A DNA stretch of 64,000 nucleotides from Areca catechu (GCA_021397845.1 CM038049.1:101400877-101464876); one strand, 5' to 3'; counted from the stretch's first letter, positions 47,401 to 59,680 are shown. Notes: a model not told the origin generated them from the letters alone. Translations and numbers: made by a program.

Positions 47401-48322
47401 AATCAGTCAAGGTATGGTTATCTAAACAGTTTTCCATGAAAGACTTGAGAGAAGCATCTTATATACTAGGCATCAAGATCTATAAAGATAGATCTAGGAG
47501 GATGCTAGGTTTATCCCAGTCTAGGTACATTGACCAAGTGCTAAAAAGATTTAGCATGGAGGAAAGTAAAAGAGGTTACTTACATATTGGTCATGGTATA
47601 CATCTTTCTAAAAAGATGTCTCCTAAGACACCTGAAGAAAGAAAAAGAATGAATTCTATACCTTATGCTTCGACAGTAGGGTCTATTATGTATGCTATGT
47701 TATGTACTAGGCCTGATGTGGCATATGCCTTAGGTATAGCCAGCAGGTTTCAGGCTGATCCAGGAGAGGATCATTGAAAGGCTGTCAAAAATATTCTTAA
47801 GTACTTGAGAAGAACTACGGAGGATCTGATCTTAAACTAGAAGTTTATTCGGATTCTAGTTTTCAATCAGATCCAGATGACAACAAATCTATATCTGGGT
47901 ATGTTTTTACCCTAAATGGAGGAGCTGTAAGTTGGAAGAGTTCTAAACAACAAACTGTAGCTGACTCAACAACTAAGGCAGAGTACATTCCTGTTAGTGA
48001 AGCTACCAAGGAAGCTGTCTGGATGAAGAAGTTCATATCAGAGTTGGGCGTAGTTCCTGAGATTGAAGGTTCAGTATCACTTTACTGTGATAATACGGGG
48101 GCTGTTGCTCAAGCAAAGGAACCAAGAGCTCATCACAAATCAAAGCACATTCTGAGACGCTTCCATCACATTCGAGAGATTGTCGAAAGACAAGAAGTCT
48201 GCATTAAAAGGATAGAAACGAAGAACAACATAGCAGACCCGTTCACTAAGGCTCTATCACAGCGAGAGTTTGATCGCCATCTTGATTGTATGGGGTTAAG
48301 AATTAAAGGCGATTGGCTTTAG
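44439..48322 (+). pseudogene. gag-pol: Element B gag-pol, nearly continuous
   Basis: A 612-codon frame (44439-46277) continues in the same frame after one TAG (46275-46277, where Trp is expected) to 47777. A TGA there replaces the Trp of the conserved DPGEDHW segment. A deletion near 47825 shifts RNase H, which is open again to 48322. Domains: gag with intact zinc knuckle CFHCGKPGHWKRNC (residues 244-257); protease with DIA in place of DSG/DTG near 45320; integrase HHCC at about 45718-45840; core Asp residues near 45905 and 46097; core Glu changed to Lys at 46203-46205 (AKRRNRT); RT with YVDDIL near 47357; RNase H with AEY and NIADPFTKAL near 48233. Protease and integrase active-site changes mean this copy could not move by itself. 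Confidence 0.93.
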
Positions 48323-48336
48323 TGCAAGTGACAGAT
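48323..48336 (+). other. Decayed polypurine tract of element B
   Basis: TGCAAGTGACAGAT abuts the 3' LTR. Relatives such as H have AAGTGGGAGT here, so the purine run has been interrupted by a C. Confidence 0.6.
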
Positions 48337-50715
48337 TGAAAGATTATGCCCTGAAAGCCAATTGAAATATTGTATTTCAATCCCAAAATCAATGAATTGA
48401 CATTATTATAATAAAGGCATTATTTTCATCATACGCTGTGTCTTTATGATTATATGATGAACCCCATAGATTAGGGCTATGGTTCTAGGGTTATGATGAG
48501 ATCATACTAGTGAGATCTAAAGCATTAAAACCCTAATCTAAAATATTCCTGGTCGATGGGACATTGAGTTGGGGATCAATGTTTCCGGCAAGACCAGCAC
48601 ATCCTATATATGCTTTCTGATGAGGGTGACTGATCTCACAGTCACTTGTGTTTGACACTAATACTAGGATATGAGTGTTCATTAGAGAATGAGTTCACTG
48701 AATTGATCCAGATTGAGAATATCTAATGAAACCTTATCTGTTTGTCAATAAATAATTCTCATAGTGGGAGTAATGCATGTGGTCCTTTGACCTGAGACTA
48801 CCATGGTACCTTATATATATGAATCCATACTTTGGATCGCAATCAATCATGACACTGAGTCATGCACGAGGTGATACTGGGTATGGTGGATTGTATATGC
48901 AGGTTGTGAGTAGGTCAACAAGGAATTGATCAGCCCTAGTAAGAGGGAATTGCATCCAGCTAATTTCGATTAAATGATGGATTTAGGAAATCTTTGATCA
49001 AAGTATGAACATTAGAGTTAATTTCTAATGAATGAATCATCATTATAAAGATTGAGCTAGGGATGAATATGAAATTGGATTTGACAAGTATCCATATTCA
49101 TAATCATATTCGGGATGCAAGTTGATCAAAGGACTGAATTTCCCGGTAACTCACCACTGAAGGGTATTTTGGTAATTTCACCAAAATTCCACATCTTCCA
49201 GGTAGACATGATATGTTGCTAGATGTCAATCTTGTCTTGTAGGTATATGATTGAATTATGGTAATTCAAATCAGTTAATTAGAATTAGATTCTAATTGAC
49301 CGAGTCGAGCTAGTTTGAGTTGACCTAAATCGGCTTAGTTGAGATCTAACCGAATTAAGTCAAATAGCACTCGGACCTAACTAGGTGTGGAATCCAATGG
49401 GTCACACACAAAAGAAAATTGATGAAGGATTTAATTTAGAATTAAATCATGTTTGCAGGATAAACACACTAGCATGTGTTGCAGACCAAATTTCTATTCG
49501 AATCAGATTCGAATTTGGTTCCGAATTAGGCTTAATTGGGTTCTAATTGAACTAGATTAAGGTCTAATTTAATTTTTTGGACATTGGGCTAACCCATGGC
49601 TGAACCCAAGAAAATCAAGTGCACTGAGACTCTCTCTCCAAGCCGCCCACGCCCTTCCTCACCCGCGCGCGCCAAGAAGAAAAGTCCACGCGCGTGTGGA
49701 CTTCTCTTCACGCGCGTGGGAAGGAAATACCGTCGGAGAAAAATCAAGAAAAGGGGGGGGGGGGTGGCGATTTGGATGTTTATCTGACGCCCTTGAATCT
49801 AGATCTGATGGCCAGAAAAATTAAGAAGAAAGATCCGTCACTTTTCGGTCGCAAATCCATCTCCAAAAGTCACGATTCTTCCTGAAGTTTTTTCGAGAGT
49901 CCTCCTCATCGGAAAAATAAAAATTAAATCGGAGAATCATGAATTTTGGTTGAGGGGACGCGTGAGGAATGAGGGATCATAATTTCTGGGGTTTCAGAGG
50001 GTTGTGTTGTTTTGAGAAGATGCCCCTCTGAAATCTATAAAAGGGTTTGGGTTCTCGGGGGTTTTCTGACAGATAATAAAAGAAGAAATATACAGAGATC
50101 ATATTCCTCTCCTCCTCTCCAGAATACTCCTTCCCTTTATGCTTGTTGAGTATTGTTTTCCTTACAGGTATAATCTCTATCGAAACTCTGACCCTAAACA
50201 AGAATAAGAGGAAGGTCTTGAACGGTAAAGGAAAGGAAAATGAAGGGTCGGTTCTTCTTCTTTTCTTCCTAGAATTAAGACTTTATTTGTCTTAATTTCT
50301 TCTTCCAATTCAATTCAAGAAAAGGAATTCAAGAAAGGGAATTCAAGAAAAGAATTCAAGAAAAGGAAAGAAGGAAGAAAAGAAATTTTCAAGAAAGAAA
50401 ATTTCAGCCCAAGTGTCCAAGAATTGAATTCTTGAAAAAGAATTCAAGAAGAGGAGCCAAGAACAAGAAATTGTTGTCTTCATCTTTTTCTGTGTGGATC
50501 ACCATTGGAGGGTGAACATTTGGGCACCTGGTGGAGATTCAGAGTTTGGATTTTAGCGATATAGGTTAGTATATAAGATTTGAGATTAAATCTTATATAT
50601 ACATGTTATATGTTTTAATTCTTTTAAGGAGATCTTGGGTTAAGGGTTTGGTGAAGATTTCATAAAGATAAAAAATTTTGAAATCTATGTTTTCGCCTTG
50701 CCACCGAACCCTACA
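48337..50715 (+). mobile_element. Element B 3' LTR
   Basis: TGAAAGATTATGCCC to CCGAACCCTACA, 2379 bp, colinear with the 5' LTR. The G-run is longer (12 near 49753), and the hairpin AAGTCCAC-GCGCGT-GTGGACTT (49682-49703) is perfect here but mutated in the 5' copy. TATAAAAG lies at 50036-50043. Confidence 0.95.
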
Positions 50716-51690
50716 GTGTCTAGTCGAGAGATGCTTGGAGGAGAAAGAACGCGAGCTGGCTAAGCTGTCTCGTCAGTTTGCTAACTGCAAGGCTCCCTTC
50801 ATGAGCTAGCGAGCTACGATGCCCGCCCCCTTTTTCTCGAGAAATTCAAGAGGAATCAATTACCAATCGATTTTACATGCCTCAGGTGGATCCCTATGAT
50901 GGGACCACTGACCCCCTGGATCACTTGGAGAGCTACAAGGCTCTCATTAAAGTCTAGGGGGTGATTGATGCCCTTCTTTGCATCACCTTCCCAGCCACTC
51001 CTCAAAAGGTAGCTTGGGTCTGGTACACCCACCTCGAGCCTGAAAGCATCAATTTCTTCGCATAGTTAGAAGAAAAGTTTGTGGCACACTTTGATGCTTG
51101 TCGAAAGGTGCCGCGAGAGGCAGATAGCCTCTTCTCCATCAGGAAACAGGATCATGAGCCCTTGTGAGATTATGTATCCCACTTCAAGGTTGCTAAATCG
51201 GTGATCTACAACTTGGATGAGCCCGTTGCGATGCTAGCATTGAAAAGAGGCCTCAAAACCTCCTGTCTGACATACTCGCTGGATAAGAAGCCACCAAAGA
51301 CTTATTCCGAGCTTCTCCTCCATGTCCATAAATACATTCATGCGGTGGAGGTAGATTGCACCAGAAGAGAGTTAGACGAGAAGCCACCGAAGAAATAGGC
51401 CCTGGGAGAAGCCTCCGGGATATGGAAGCCAGGACCCACCTCCAATCTATGACCAGGCCCAAAGTCTAGGGGTAGCCCTATTCCAGAAGAAAAGTATACT
51501 CCTCTCCTCACCCTGAGATCAAAGATTCTTATGGAGATTGAGGGCACACGTTATCTTCGTCGACCTCCCCCGTTACGACCATCTGGTGGCCATGTTAAGT
51601 CAAAGTATTGCTAATTCCACCATGACCATGGCTACGACACTGAGGAATGTCACCACCTCAAAAGAAAAATCGAAGACCTGATCAAAATGG
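50716..51690 (+). pseudogene. gag: Element F gag, main part
   Basis: Continues the gag cut by B. The retrotransposon gag domain runs from about 50880 (VDPYDGTTDPLDHLESYKAL) to 51390 (TYSELLLHVHKYIHAVE). A zinc-knuckle-like FHHDHGYDTEECHHLK follows at about 51610-51665, a form common in Tat gags. Stops occur near 50955, 51065, 51165, 51398 and 51610. The frame is the same as that of pol downstream. Confidence 0.85.
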
Positions 51691-52260
51691 GCTACCTCAG
51701 AAAGTTCATGAGGAGCAAGGCCCTTGCGGAGCCCCAGGTGCTCGCGGCACTTCTCCTTGTTGACAACCGACCCATTGAGAAGCCAGTGGGTATGATATCC
51801 TGGGGAACGGAGTGCACCTCCAAGAGGACCAGGGCAAGGGAAGAGTTAGAAAGTGTGCTCCCCTTTTTCAAGGGGAAGGAGGTTGAGATTGAAAATATAA
51901 ATAATGATGCCGTTGTTGTCGAGATAACAATAGCGAAGCACCCTGTAAAATGGATTATGGTCGATAGTAGAAGTTCAACTTATATCCTTTTCTCTAATGC
52001 CTTCTCTAAGATGAATTTGCCTTTTGACCGGCTAAAGCTGGTTCACACCTCCCTTGTCAAATTCATCGGAGACTCAGTAGGGGTAGAGGGGGAAATCACC
52101 ATCCCAATCCAGGCCAGCTCTCCACCATAACATAGTACGATCATGAAGACCTTCACGGTTGTTAGGCTCCCCTCAGTCTATAATGTGATCCTTGGTCACC
52201 TATGGCTCAATCTACTGGATGTGGTCATATCCACAAGGCAGCTACTGGTATAGTTCCCCA
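51691..52260 (+). pseudogene. pol: Element F protease region
   Basis: Open frame 51687-52130 with the aspartic protease site at about 51957-51980. It reads VDSRSSTYIL where VDSGSS is expected, so the catalytic-loop glycine is replaced by arginine. The flap-side context LPFDRLKLVHTSLVKF follows. The frame stops at 52128. Confidence 0.82.
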
Positions 52261-53327
52261 CCTCGTACGGCATGGGAGAGATAAGGGGAGTATGTCAGCT
52301 AATTCATCACTGTTTGCAAGCCATCCCTGGAGCAAGGAGTGCCAGAGAGGATCTCGATGCTGATGACCATGACCAGAGGGTGCAGGACCCTAGAGGTGGC
52401 CCTGTTGAGTACCTGCTATCATACCCCCTTGGCACGGACCGGTCCAAGATGGTGCGCATAGGGGCCCAACTTTTGAAGGATGAAAGGGCTCGCCTACTAG
52501 ATTTTCTCTGGATAAATATGGATGTGTTCGCCTGGACCACAATGGACATGCCAGTGATTCCCCTCGAGATCATTATCCATAAATTAAATATTGACCCGAA
52601 GTGCCATCCGATCTGGCAGAAAAAGAGGAGCTTTGCCCCGAAAAGGCAAAGAGCAGTCAACGATGAGGTGGAAAAGTTCCTCGTGGCCGGGTTTGTTCAC
52701 AAAGTTTAGAACCCCAGCTGGCTGGTAAACATGGTCATCATCAAGAAGGCCAGCAAAAAGTGGAGGATCTATGTAGATTACACCAATCTCAATCGAGCCT
52801 GCCCGAAGGACATTTTTCCTCTCCTAAAGATTGACCAACTAGTGGATGCCACCTTGAGGCATTGCTTGCTCACCTTCATGGATGCTTTCTCTAGGTATAA
52901 TCAAATCCGGATGCATCCGGAAGATGAGCACATTGCTTTCATCACAGACCATGAGATGTATTGCTACAAGATTATGCCACTCGGTTTGAAGAATGCCGGA
53001 GCCACGTACCAGCATTTGGTCAACAAAGTTTTCTGAGACCAAATTGGTCGCAATATGCAAGTTTACATGGATGACATACTTGTCATGAGCAAGCTAGAAT
53101 CGGATCACATTGTAGACTTTGTGGAGTCCTTCCATAACCTCTGCCTCCATCAGATGAAGCTGAACCCAGCTAAGTGCACCTTCGATGTTGCAGCTAGAAA
53201 GTTTCTGGATTTCATGGTTACTCAAAGAGGGATCGAGGCCAACCCCGAGAAGGTCAAAGCCATCATCGACATGGAGCATCCCACTTTGAAGAAACAAGTC
53301 CAGCACCTCACCGGCTAGATCGTAGCC
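52261..53327 (+). pseudogene. pol: Element F reverse transcriptase
   Basis: Ty3/gypsy RT in a single frame with nonsense breaks at 52707-52709, 53034 and 53316. Motifs: KRQRAVNDEVEKFL near 52645, WRIYVDYTNLNRACPKD near 52763, TFMDAFSRYNQI near 52872, the LGLKNAGATYQ motif near 52983 and the catalytic YMDDILV at about 53061-53081. The RT-before-integrase order marks Ty3/gypsy. Confidence 0.92.
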
Positions 53328-54410
53328 TTGAGTTGGTTTATCTCATGCTCTGCTGACCATTGCCAACCTTTCTTCAAGGTGCTGCATAAAGTGCATAACT
53401 TCGTCTGGACAAAAGAGTGCCAGGAAGCCTTCGAGGAGCTAAAGAATTTCCTGGCAACATTGTCGCTCCTATCAAGGCTAGAAGATGTGGAGGAGCTCCT
53501 CCTGTACCTCGCGGTCACACTTGAAGCCATCAGCTCGATGCTTGTTTGCACGGACAGAAGTGGAGTACAAAAATTGGTGTATTATGCGAGCAAGCTCCTC
53601 CAAGGCATGAAAGCCAGATATACTCGCTTTGATAAAATAATTTTTGTACTCATTATGTCTGCTCAGCATCTTAGGCCGTACTTCCAAGCCCACCCAATCA
53701 TGATCTTAATTGACCAGCTACTGAGGACCATAGTCAGCCAATCGGACATGTCAGGGTACCTGGCAAAATGGGCACTAAAGCTAAGTGAATTCGACATAAC
53801 TTATCACCCGAGGCCATCCAAGAAGGCACAGGTGCTAGCGAACTTCTTGGTTGAGTGCGCCAGGATGGGCGAGGAACCAAGAAAAACTTCCCCGGAATGC
53901 TAAACAGAACCAATAGACGAGGAGGTCTGGGTCCTCTACATGGATGGTGTATCCAATATAGGAAGAAGCAAAGCTGGCCTCATCCTCACAAACCATGATG
54001 GGGTTGTAACAAAATGTGCATTGTGCTTCATGTTCAAGGCTACTAACAACCAAGCGGAGTACGAAGCACTCCTAGCAGGGTTAAGGGTGTCCCGTGAGCT
54101 GGGCATCTCCAGCTTGAGGGTATTCACTGACTCGTAGTTGGTAGCTGCCCAGGTCTTGGAAGAATTCGAAGCCCGAGACCCTCAAATGGTGAAGTACCTG
54201 GAGTGGGTACGTTCGAGCACCACAGATTTTCAGTGCTTCAGCATCTCCCACATCCTCCGTGAAGAGAACACTTGCATCGATGCCCTCTCTAGGCTTGTGA
54301 CTCTACCGAACTCATCGCTGGGGTGTGCCTATATTGAGTATCTTCAAACCCCTAGCTACGAAGTCACCGATGAGCTCCAGCAAGTCACTCCTGATCCTAG
54401 CTAGATGAAC
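53328..54410 (+). pseudogene. pol: Element F RNase H and extra archaeal-type RNase H
   Basis: 53328-53903 covers the gypsy RNase H (FVWTKECQEAFEELKNFL near 53398; VYYASKLLQG near 53578; LSEFDITYHPR near 53787). A second, archaeal-type RNase H follows at about 53925-54300, beginning VLYMDGVSNIGRSKAGLI with DGxxN, then NNQAEYEALLAGL near 54045 and a TDS near 54129. The second domain is diagnostic for the Tat lineage. Breaks: TAA at 53901, TAG at 54135 (for CAG) and TAG at 54402. Confidence 0.9.
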
Positions 54411-55640
54411 CACTATATCAGATACATCACCGATGGCACCCTATCCGAGAATCGCACGGAGGTCGATCTCCTCAAGAAGAAGGTGCTCGCTTTGTGTTAA
54501 TGGATGGGAAACTTTATCGCAGGTCTCACTCTTATCCCCTCTTAAAATGTTTAAGACCCTTGGAGGCAACCTTTGTTCTTCAAGAAATCCATGAAGGCAT
54601 CTGTGGGAATCATATGGGGGGCAGGGCGTTAGCATACAAGGCCCTCCACTAAGGCTATTACTAGGAGACCATGAGAGAAGACGTGTTCAACTATGTGAAG
54701 AAGCATGACCACTACCAATGGCATGCCTGCATATAATGTCAGTCGGCTGCACCGCTCTCCTAGCTTTTAGCCCCTTGGCCATTCGCTTAGTGGGGAATGG
54801 ACATTTTAGGTTCCTTTCCCCCTACATCCGGGCAGCGCAGATACTTAATAGTGGCCATCGACTACTTCACCAAGTAGGTCGAGGCTGAATCATTAGCACG
54901 GATTACTGAGGCCAAGGTCCAATCATTCTTCTGGAAGTCGATCATCTACCACTCAGGGCTCTTGCACTCCCTTGTCATCGATAATGGATAGCAGTTCGAC
55001 AACCAGGTATTCAAGGAATTCTGCAATAGTCTCAATATCCACTACCATTTCACTTCAGTGGCTCATTCTCAGATGAGCGAAGAGGTCGAGGTAACCAACT
55101 GGACCATCCTCCAAGGACTTCGACCAAGCTAGACAAGGCCAAGGGTCAGTGGGCAGATGAACTCCCCAGCATCCTCTAGGCATATCACATTACACCCAGG
55201 ACTACAACGAGTGAGACACCTTTTAATCTTGTCTTCGGCATCGAGGCTGTGATTGCAATAGAATTGGGCCTACCCATACTATGGGTAGAGTAGTACAATG
55301 AAGCCAAAAATCTAGCTCGGCTCTTGCTCAACCTGGATCTCCTCGAATAAATGAGAGACAAGGCTCGACTCCACATGGCAGCTTACAGGCAAAGGGTGGC
55401 CCGGTATTACAATGCTTATGTAAGGTCGAAGGCTTTTCACCCGGGTGACTTGGTCTTGTGACAGGTCGAAGTCTTGCAGCTCGAAGAATATGGAAAGCTC
55501 TCCCTGAACTGGGAAGTCCCTTATAGGGTAGTTGAAGCCCTCCCGCATGGGTCTTATTACCTCGTCGAACTCGACGACACCCAGTTTTTACGAGTCTGGA
55601 ATGCTTGCAACCAGAGGATGTACTACCAATAATGTAAGAT
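54411..55640 (+). pseudogene. pol: Element F integrase
   Basis: Integrase with a shifted frame from about 54480. Histidine pair in HEGICGNH near 54590, first core Asp in GMDILG near 54795, second in LVIDNG near 54973 (followed by a stopped QFDN). C-terminal domain ETPFNLV near 55215 and PGDLVL near 55440, then KLSLNWEVPYRV near 55500. Many stops, several at former Trp or Gln codons. Confidence 0.85.
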
Positions 55641-55740
55641 CTCTTTTTGTCGATAAAACATTCCCTTTTTTGTGCAAAATGGTTCCCACTTATGTAGGGA
55701 ACTCTATCCGCCACACCTCGAAGCTAGAAAACTCCTAAAG
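55641..55740 (+). other. Element F post-pol region before the E insertion
   Basis: Non-coding. It ends with CACCTCGAAGCTAGAAAACTCC and the TAAAG target site. The same unit is repeated after E (63439-63560), showing a short tandem repeat cut by the insertion. Confidence 0.6.
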
Positions 55741-56501
55741 TGATGCGGGACTAATTAGCATGCAAGGGAATTTTCATGGATTTAGCATTAAGTTAAGATT
55801 TTGATTCCTGAATTTTAAGTCAAAAGGATGTAAGGGTGATCTTATAAAAATTCTAGAGCATAAGCATGCAAAAAGACCCTCAAAAGAGATAAAAAATATG
55901 ACCGCCAGGGCTAAGAAACCCCGATAGGGCAAGCTCTTCTGCAATAACTTGATCTAGAGGGCTAGGGGGTGTGTTATTGACAATTTTTTCTACTACTTTC
56001 ATGAAGAGATCACTCCACACTCCCAAGTGCGGCCCGGAAGATCAAGCTAAAGACCCATAGATCCGTCGGCTTTCTATCCACTGGCTCGAAAGCTAGGCAA
56101 ACAAATTTTGATTCGCATGAAACTCGAGGGATCTATAAAACACCTAAAGAGGGTTAGAAAATGATAAAAAAGATGACTAGATGGCTGAAGAAAATGTGGA
56201 AGAGAGAGGAAGCAGGTGGTGGCAAGGATGGGTTGATGATGGGCATCTTTGGGCTGGAAGAAACAGGGCGGCTAGGGTTTAATAACTAAGGCCTTACACC
56301 CCTCGATGCTCAAAGAGCAAAGGCAGTATACTCCCTCATGAAGCTCGATGCACAAAGGCAAAGGACAATTGAGAAGAGACTCAAGAATTTTTTTCATTAA
56401 TCATAATATCATCCTCAAAGTACATGAGAGGGGTACTTTATATAGATGTTCATTACTTAGGACCCAAGTAATGGAATACATGGAAAAATCTCATGATAAG
56501 G
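55741..56501 (-). mobile_element. Solo LTR E, left part (TSD TAAAG)
   Basis: Begins TGATGCGGGACTAATTAGCATG at 55741, right after TAAAG (55736-55740). Interrupted by D3 at TAAGG (56497-56501). The right part is 62564-63433. Its ends resemble family D but the body differs, so it is a related family. Confidence 0.88.
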
Positions 56502-57958
56502 TGATGGGGGGGCTAATATGCATGCAATTCTTTTTGTATGTTTTATATGTGGGGTTAGGTGATTAATTCCTGAATTTCAAATCAAAATTAGTTGTAGAAA
56601 ATTTTGTATGAATTTTTGAAGCCAAGCATGCAGATTAGAACCTAGAAAAGTACTAGAGAAGGATCGCCAGGGCTGAAAAGCCTCGGTTAGGGCAAGTTCT
56701 CCTACAATAATAAGACCAGAGGTAGAGGGGGTGCAGCTGACAACGTCTGAAGTACCCGGTGAAGATCGCATCGAAGGGATCTCTCGTTCCTTGATGGATG
56801 CGGCCTGGAAAACCGAGCCAAAGACCCGCAGATACCTGGCTTTCAGCTCGGTGGTCCGATTGAGGCATGGCTGGAGTCGTTGGATTCGTAGGAACTCGAG
56901 GACCTGCAAACGACCTGTCAGGGGTTAGAAAACTCAAAAGAGATCAAGAAAATAAAAGAAAATAGCAAAGGAAAGAAAGTTTTGGAGAGGGTTGGAAGGA
57001 TGGTTGGCAGCAGGAAGATGGTTGCAAACACCGGGAAGAAGAACTCTCAAACCCCTTTATGCACACAGCAGGGTAATCACACAAAGCAATAGAAGAACTC
57101 AAGGTTTATTTCATATCAAAAATCCCCTTTCATACAAGAGGCTAGGGTCCTTTAAATAGACCCATAACCTTGGGCTCCAAGTAAGGGCACATTAGTCTTT
57201 ACATAAGAATCCTTTTCCCTCTCAAATCCTAGCTAGAAAATAAGGAAATATTAGGTAGAAAAATCTCTAAAAATTCTCTTGACTTGGCCAACACTCCAAG
57301 GATGCCTAGGGGTGCGTGTTGGGCTTCTAGGAGCAGCAAGGGGCTGGCCCAAAGGGGCTCGGGCGCATGGGTTTGGGCCTCTGGAAGCTGGGGTGGCCTG
57401 GTAGCCAGGTAGCAGGAATATTCCCTGGTATCTTGCTTCTTAGGGGCTTGGGCTTGGCGCCTGGGCTTGATTTCTTTGGGCTAGGATGCAGATGGACCTC
57501 TGGAATCATGGATGCCCTTATTTATGAATATACTTTGGCATCTAGAAGGGAATCTGGGCATTTGGAGGGCATCTGCATGGAATCAGGGTTTTCTGAATTT
57601 TTCCTCCTAGGGTCTTCAAATCTTCATGCTAGGTTGGACTTAGGCTATACTTTCATGTCTTCAATCTAGTTGGACTTGGTCTTCACTTGTATGATATAGT
57701 CTTGAGTCTTCAGTATGCTTGGACAGGACTCAAAAAAATAAAATTAGCTCAACATGAGCTGACTAGCATTGGACTGAACTAGCTCAACATGAGCTGACTA
57801 GTACAGAACTGAAATAACAATTCAAAAGACTCAAATAACAACTAAAATTGACTCAGATGGGCTAAGCCCTTATTATAGATGGACTCATAAATTATTGATC
57901 AATTCATAGAGGGTTGAAAAGCATCAGTCTTATTCTAGTGCCTCCGGTGTCCCCACCA
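56502..57958 (-). mobile_element. D3 3' LTR
   Basis: TGATGGGGGGGCTAAT to GTCCCCACCA on the plus strand. The first bases carry a few extra G compared with TGATGCGGGACTAAT of the other LTR. Confidence 0.93.
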
Positions 57959-58420
57959 ATTCTCCCGGGGTGGGAGGAACTCGACCCTGTCGAGTGAAGA
58001 TCAAGCTGGCTCACATATCTCTCGAGGAGGTCTGGGTTGAGGTGCTGCAAGTCCTCTCGAGAAATCCATGAATCGTTCGACTCTGGCCGGCCTTGCCATT
58101 GGACCAGGAAGCGTTGATAGTCACGGCCCTCGGTCGTGATGGCTTGATCGTCCAGGATATGCTCGATCCGTTCTCCTCTCTCAGGCCAATTTGTTAGTGG
58201 ACACTCTAGGTTAGGATCACTCACAATGAAAAGGAATAGGTCCAAAGGCCTAACTAGGTATCGCTGCCGGTTCCCTATACTCAACCAGGTCTATAATATT
58301 GAAGGTAGAACTAATGCCCAAATCCGAAGGCAAGTCTAACACCTAGGCATTTGATCCAACCTTCTCTATCACTTTAAAAAGGTCCGGCTCTGCGAGCATG
58401 AAGCTTCTTTTAGGCCTAAG
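57959..58420 (-). pseudogene. D3 integrase C-terminus with chromodomain
   Basis: On the minus strand: a short integrase-end segment (DLPSDLGISSTFNI near 58310, and LVEYREPA in an adjacent frame), then frame 58284-57904. That frame contains a chromodomain-type run, IEHILDDQAITTEGRDYQRF then FLVQWQGRPESNDSWI, and EDLQHLNPDLLERY. Chromodomains at the integrase end define chromoviruses and guide integration through histone contacts. Without an integrase core this is a relic, and one frame change separates the two parts. Confidence 0.75.
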
Positions 58421-58703
58421 CCTAGCCAAGATAGAATCCACTACATCAAATTCTTTGACCCTTCTTCGGGAATTAGCCGGTTTGTTTAAAATTAGTGTGG
58501 GTGGTGAACATGCTGGGCACATGCAGACTCCTAACAAATGATTCAAAGGACTTAAACCTACACCTAACAGACTTGACTATGCATTCCTATAGAAGGAAAT
58601 TTTATTGAACTCTTTGGATCTAAACCTAACAGATTATAGGTTCCCTAGGTTTGATCCTAGCTTGACATGCACATGAAAATTTACAGTGAACTCCTAGCAA
58701 ATT

Positions 58704-59627
58704 TCAAAGAGTATGCCAGAAGTAAGATGCAAACCTAACATGCATGATGAATGTATGCAGTATGCTAATCTCAGTTAAATGCAATCTAATAATCCTAGAA
58801 ATGCTGGAGGTGTCAGGAAAGGGCAGAAAATAGGAAGTGGGTTCAGAATTAGTTTGGTAGGGTAGGGAAAAAGGTTCAAGGTTAGTTGGGTAAAGTTCGA
58901 TATAAGAAGGCATGTCATGGACTAATCCTAGACTAATGAGGCTAACCTTATGAGGTTGCGGTATATCTATGGGGTTTGCATAATGGAAGGATGGGTTACT
59001 AATCTCAGGGAAGAGGTCCTTAATGGGAACTATAGGAGGAGGCTCATCCTGAGGGTACTGCTTCAAAGAGATCAGGTCCTTAATAAATTCTTCAGGTTCT
59101 TGTATTTTAGGACTAGACTCTATAATTTGGCTCTCCTCTATGGTTTCCTCAGGTAAGGCTCTAACAGCAGTACCTAGGTTCTCTTCCTCTATTTGTTCTT
59201 CCACTATAGCTTTTGGTTGGATGTGGTTAGGGTCAACTACCTCTAGGTTGGCTTCTACCTGGGTATTTACTAGGCCAACTTTTTCTAGGTCATCTATAGG
59301 TGTCTTATCTTCTCCCTCATACTCATCCACTAGGCTCGTATCAGCTTCATACACTTCTGCATTAATGTAAGCCTTGTCAATCTCAGGAATGATTGGAGAA
59401 GGTCGGCTAGGGAAAAATTGGCTAGGTCCTGGTTTCTGATTATGGACACTAATCCTAGTAGGTTCAAGTTGCCTAAGGGATAGTGGCTCACTACTGGGCT
59501 CATATTTAGGGGTGCTAATCCTATGGAGTTCAAGTTGACTAAGGGAAACCTGACTAGTATTAGATTGATACTTAGGGGTTATGGGTTCTCTGGGCTCATA
59601 GGACAAGGGTGCAAATCTATGGGTCAT
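58704..59627 (-). CDS. D3 unrecognised 307-aa frame
   Basis: An uninterrupted frame on the minus strand, rich in Pro, Glu, Ser and Ile, with no domain I know. The N-terminal third repeats a unit (SQLELHRISTPKYEPSSEP followed by SLRQLEPTRIS). The middle is acidic (VEEQIEEENL). A Pro-rich segment with PPPIVPIKDLFPEI follows. It lies where a chromovirus would have the rest of gag plus pol. It may be an expanded gag region or acquired sequence. The frame differs from the upstream 180-aa frame, so one frameshift separates them if they were once one protein. Confidence 0.5.
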   Translation of the reverse strand: MTHRFAPLSYEPREPITPKYQSNTSQVSLSQLELHRISTPKYEPSSEPLSLRQLEPTRISVHNQKPGPSQFFPSRPSPIIPEIDKAYINAEVYEADTSLVDEYEGEDKTPIDDLEKVGLVNTQVEANLEVVDPNHIQPKAIVEEQIEEENLGTAVRALPEETIEESQIIESSPKIQEPEEFIKDLISLKQYPQDEPPPIVPIKDLFPEISNPSFHYANPIDIPQPHKVSLISLGLVHDMPSYIELYPTNLEPFSLPYQTNSEPTSYFLPFPDTSSISRIIRLHLTEISILHTFIMHVRFASYFWHTL

Positions 59628-59680
59628 GGGATTATAGGATCTGGGGTCATAGGATTTTGGGTCAGCTCTATGGTCAGGTT

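Larger units (their letters stand above)
40778..50715 (+). mobile_element. Complete Ty1/copia element B (TSD GTGTC)
   Basis: 9938 bp with LTRs of 2380 and 2379 bp, a perfect tRNA-Met primer site and nearly continuous gag-pol, flanked by perfect duplications GTGTC at 40773-40777 and 50716-50720. It interrupts the gag of element F. In the first ~180 bp of the two LTRs I count about six differences (roughly 97% identity), mostly transitions. It is therefore one of the younger insertions here, together with D3. The gag-pol style resembles Tnt1-like copia, but the lineage assignment is tentative. Confidence 0.96.
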
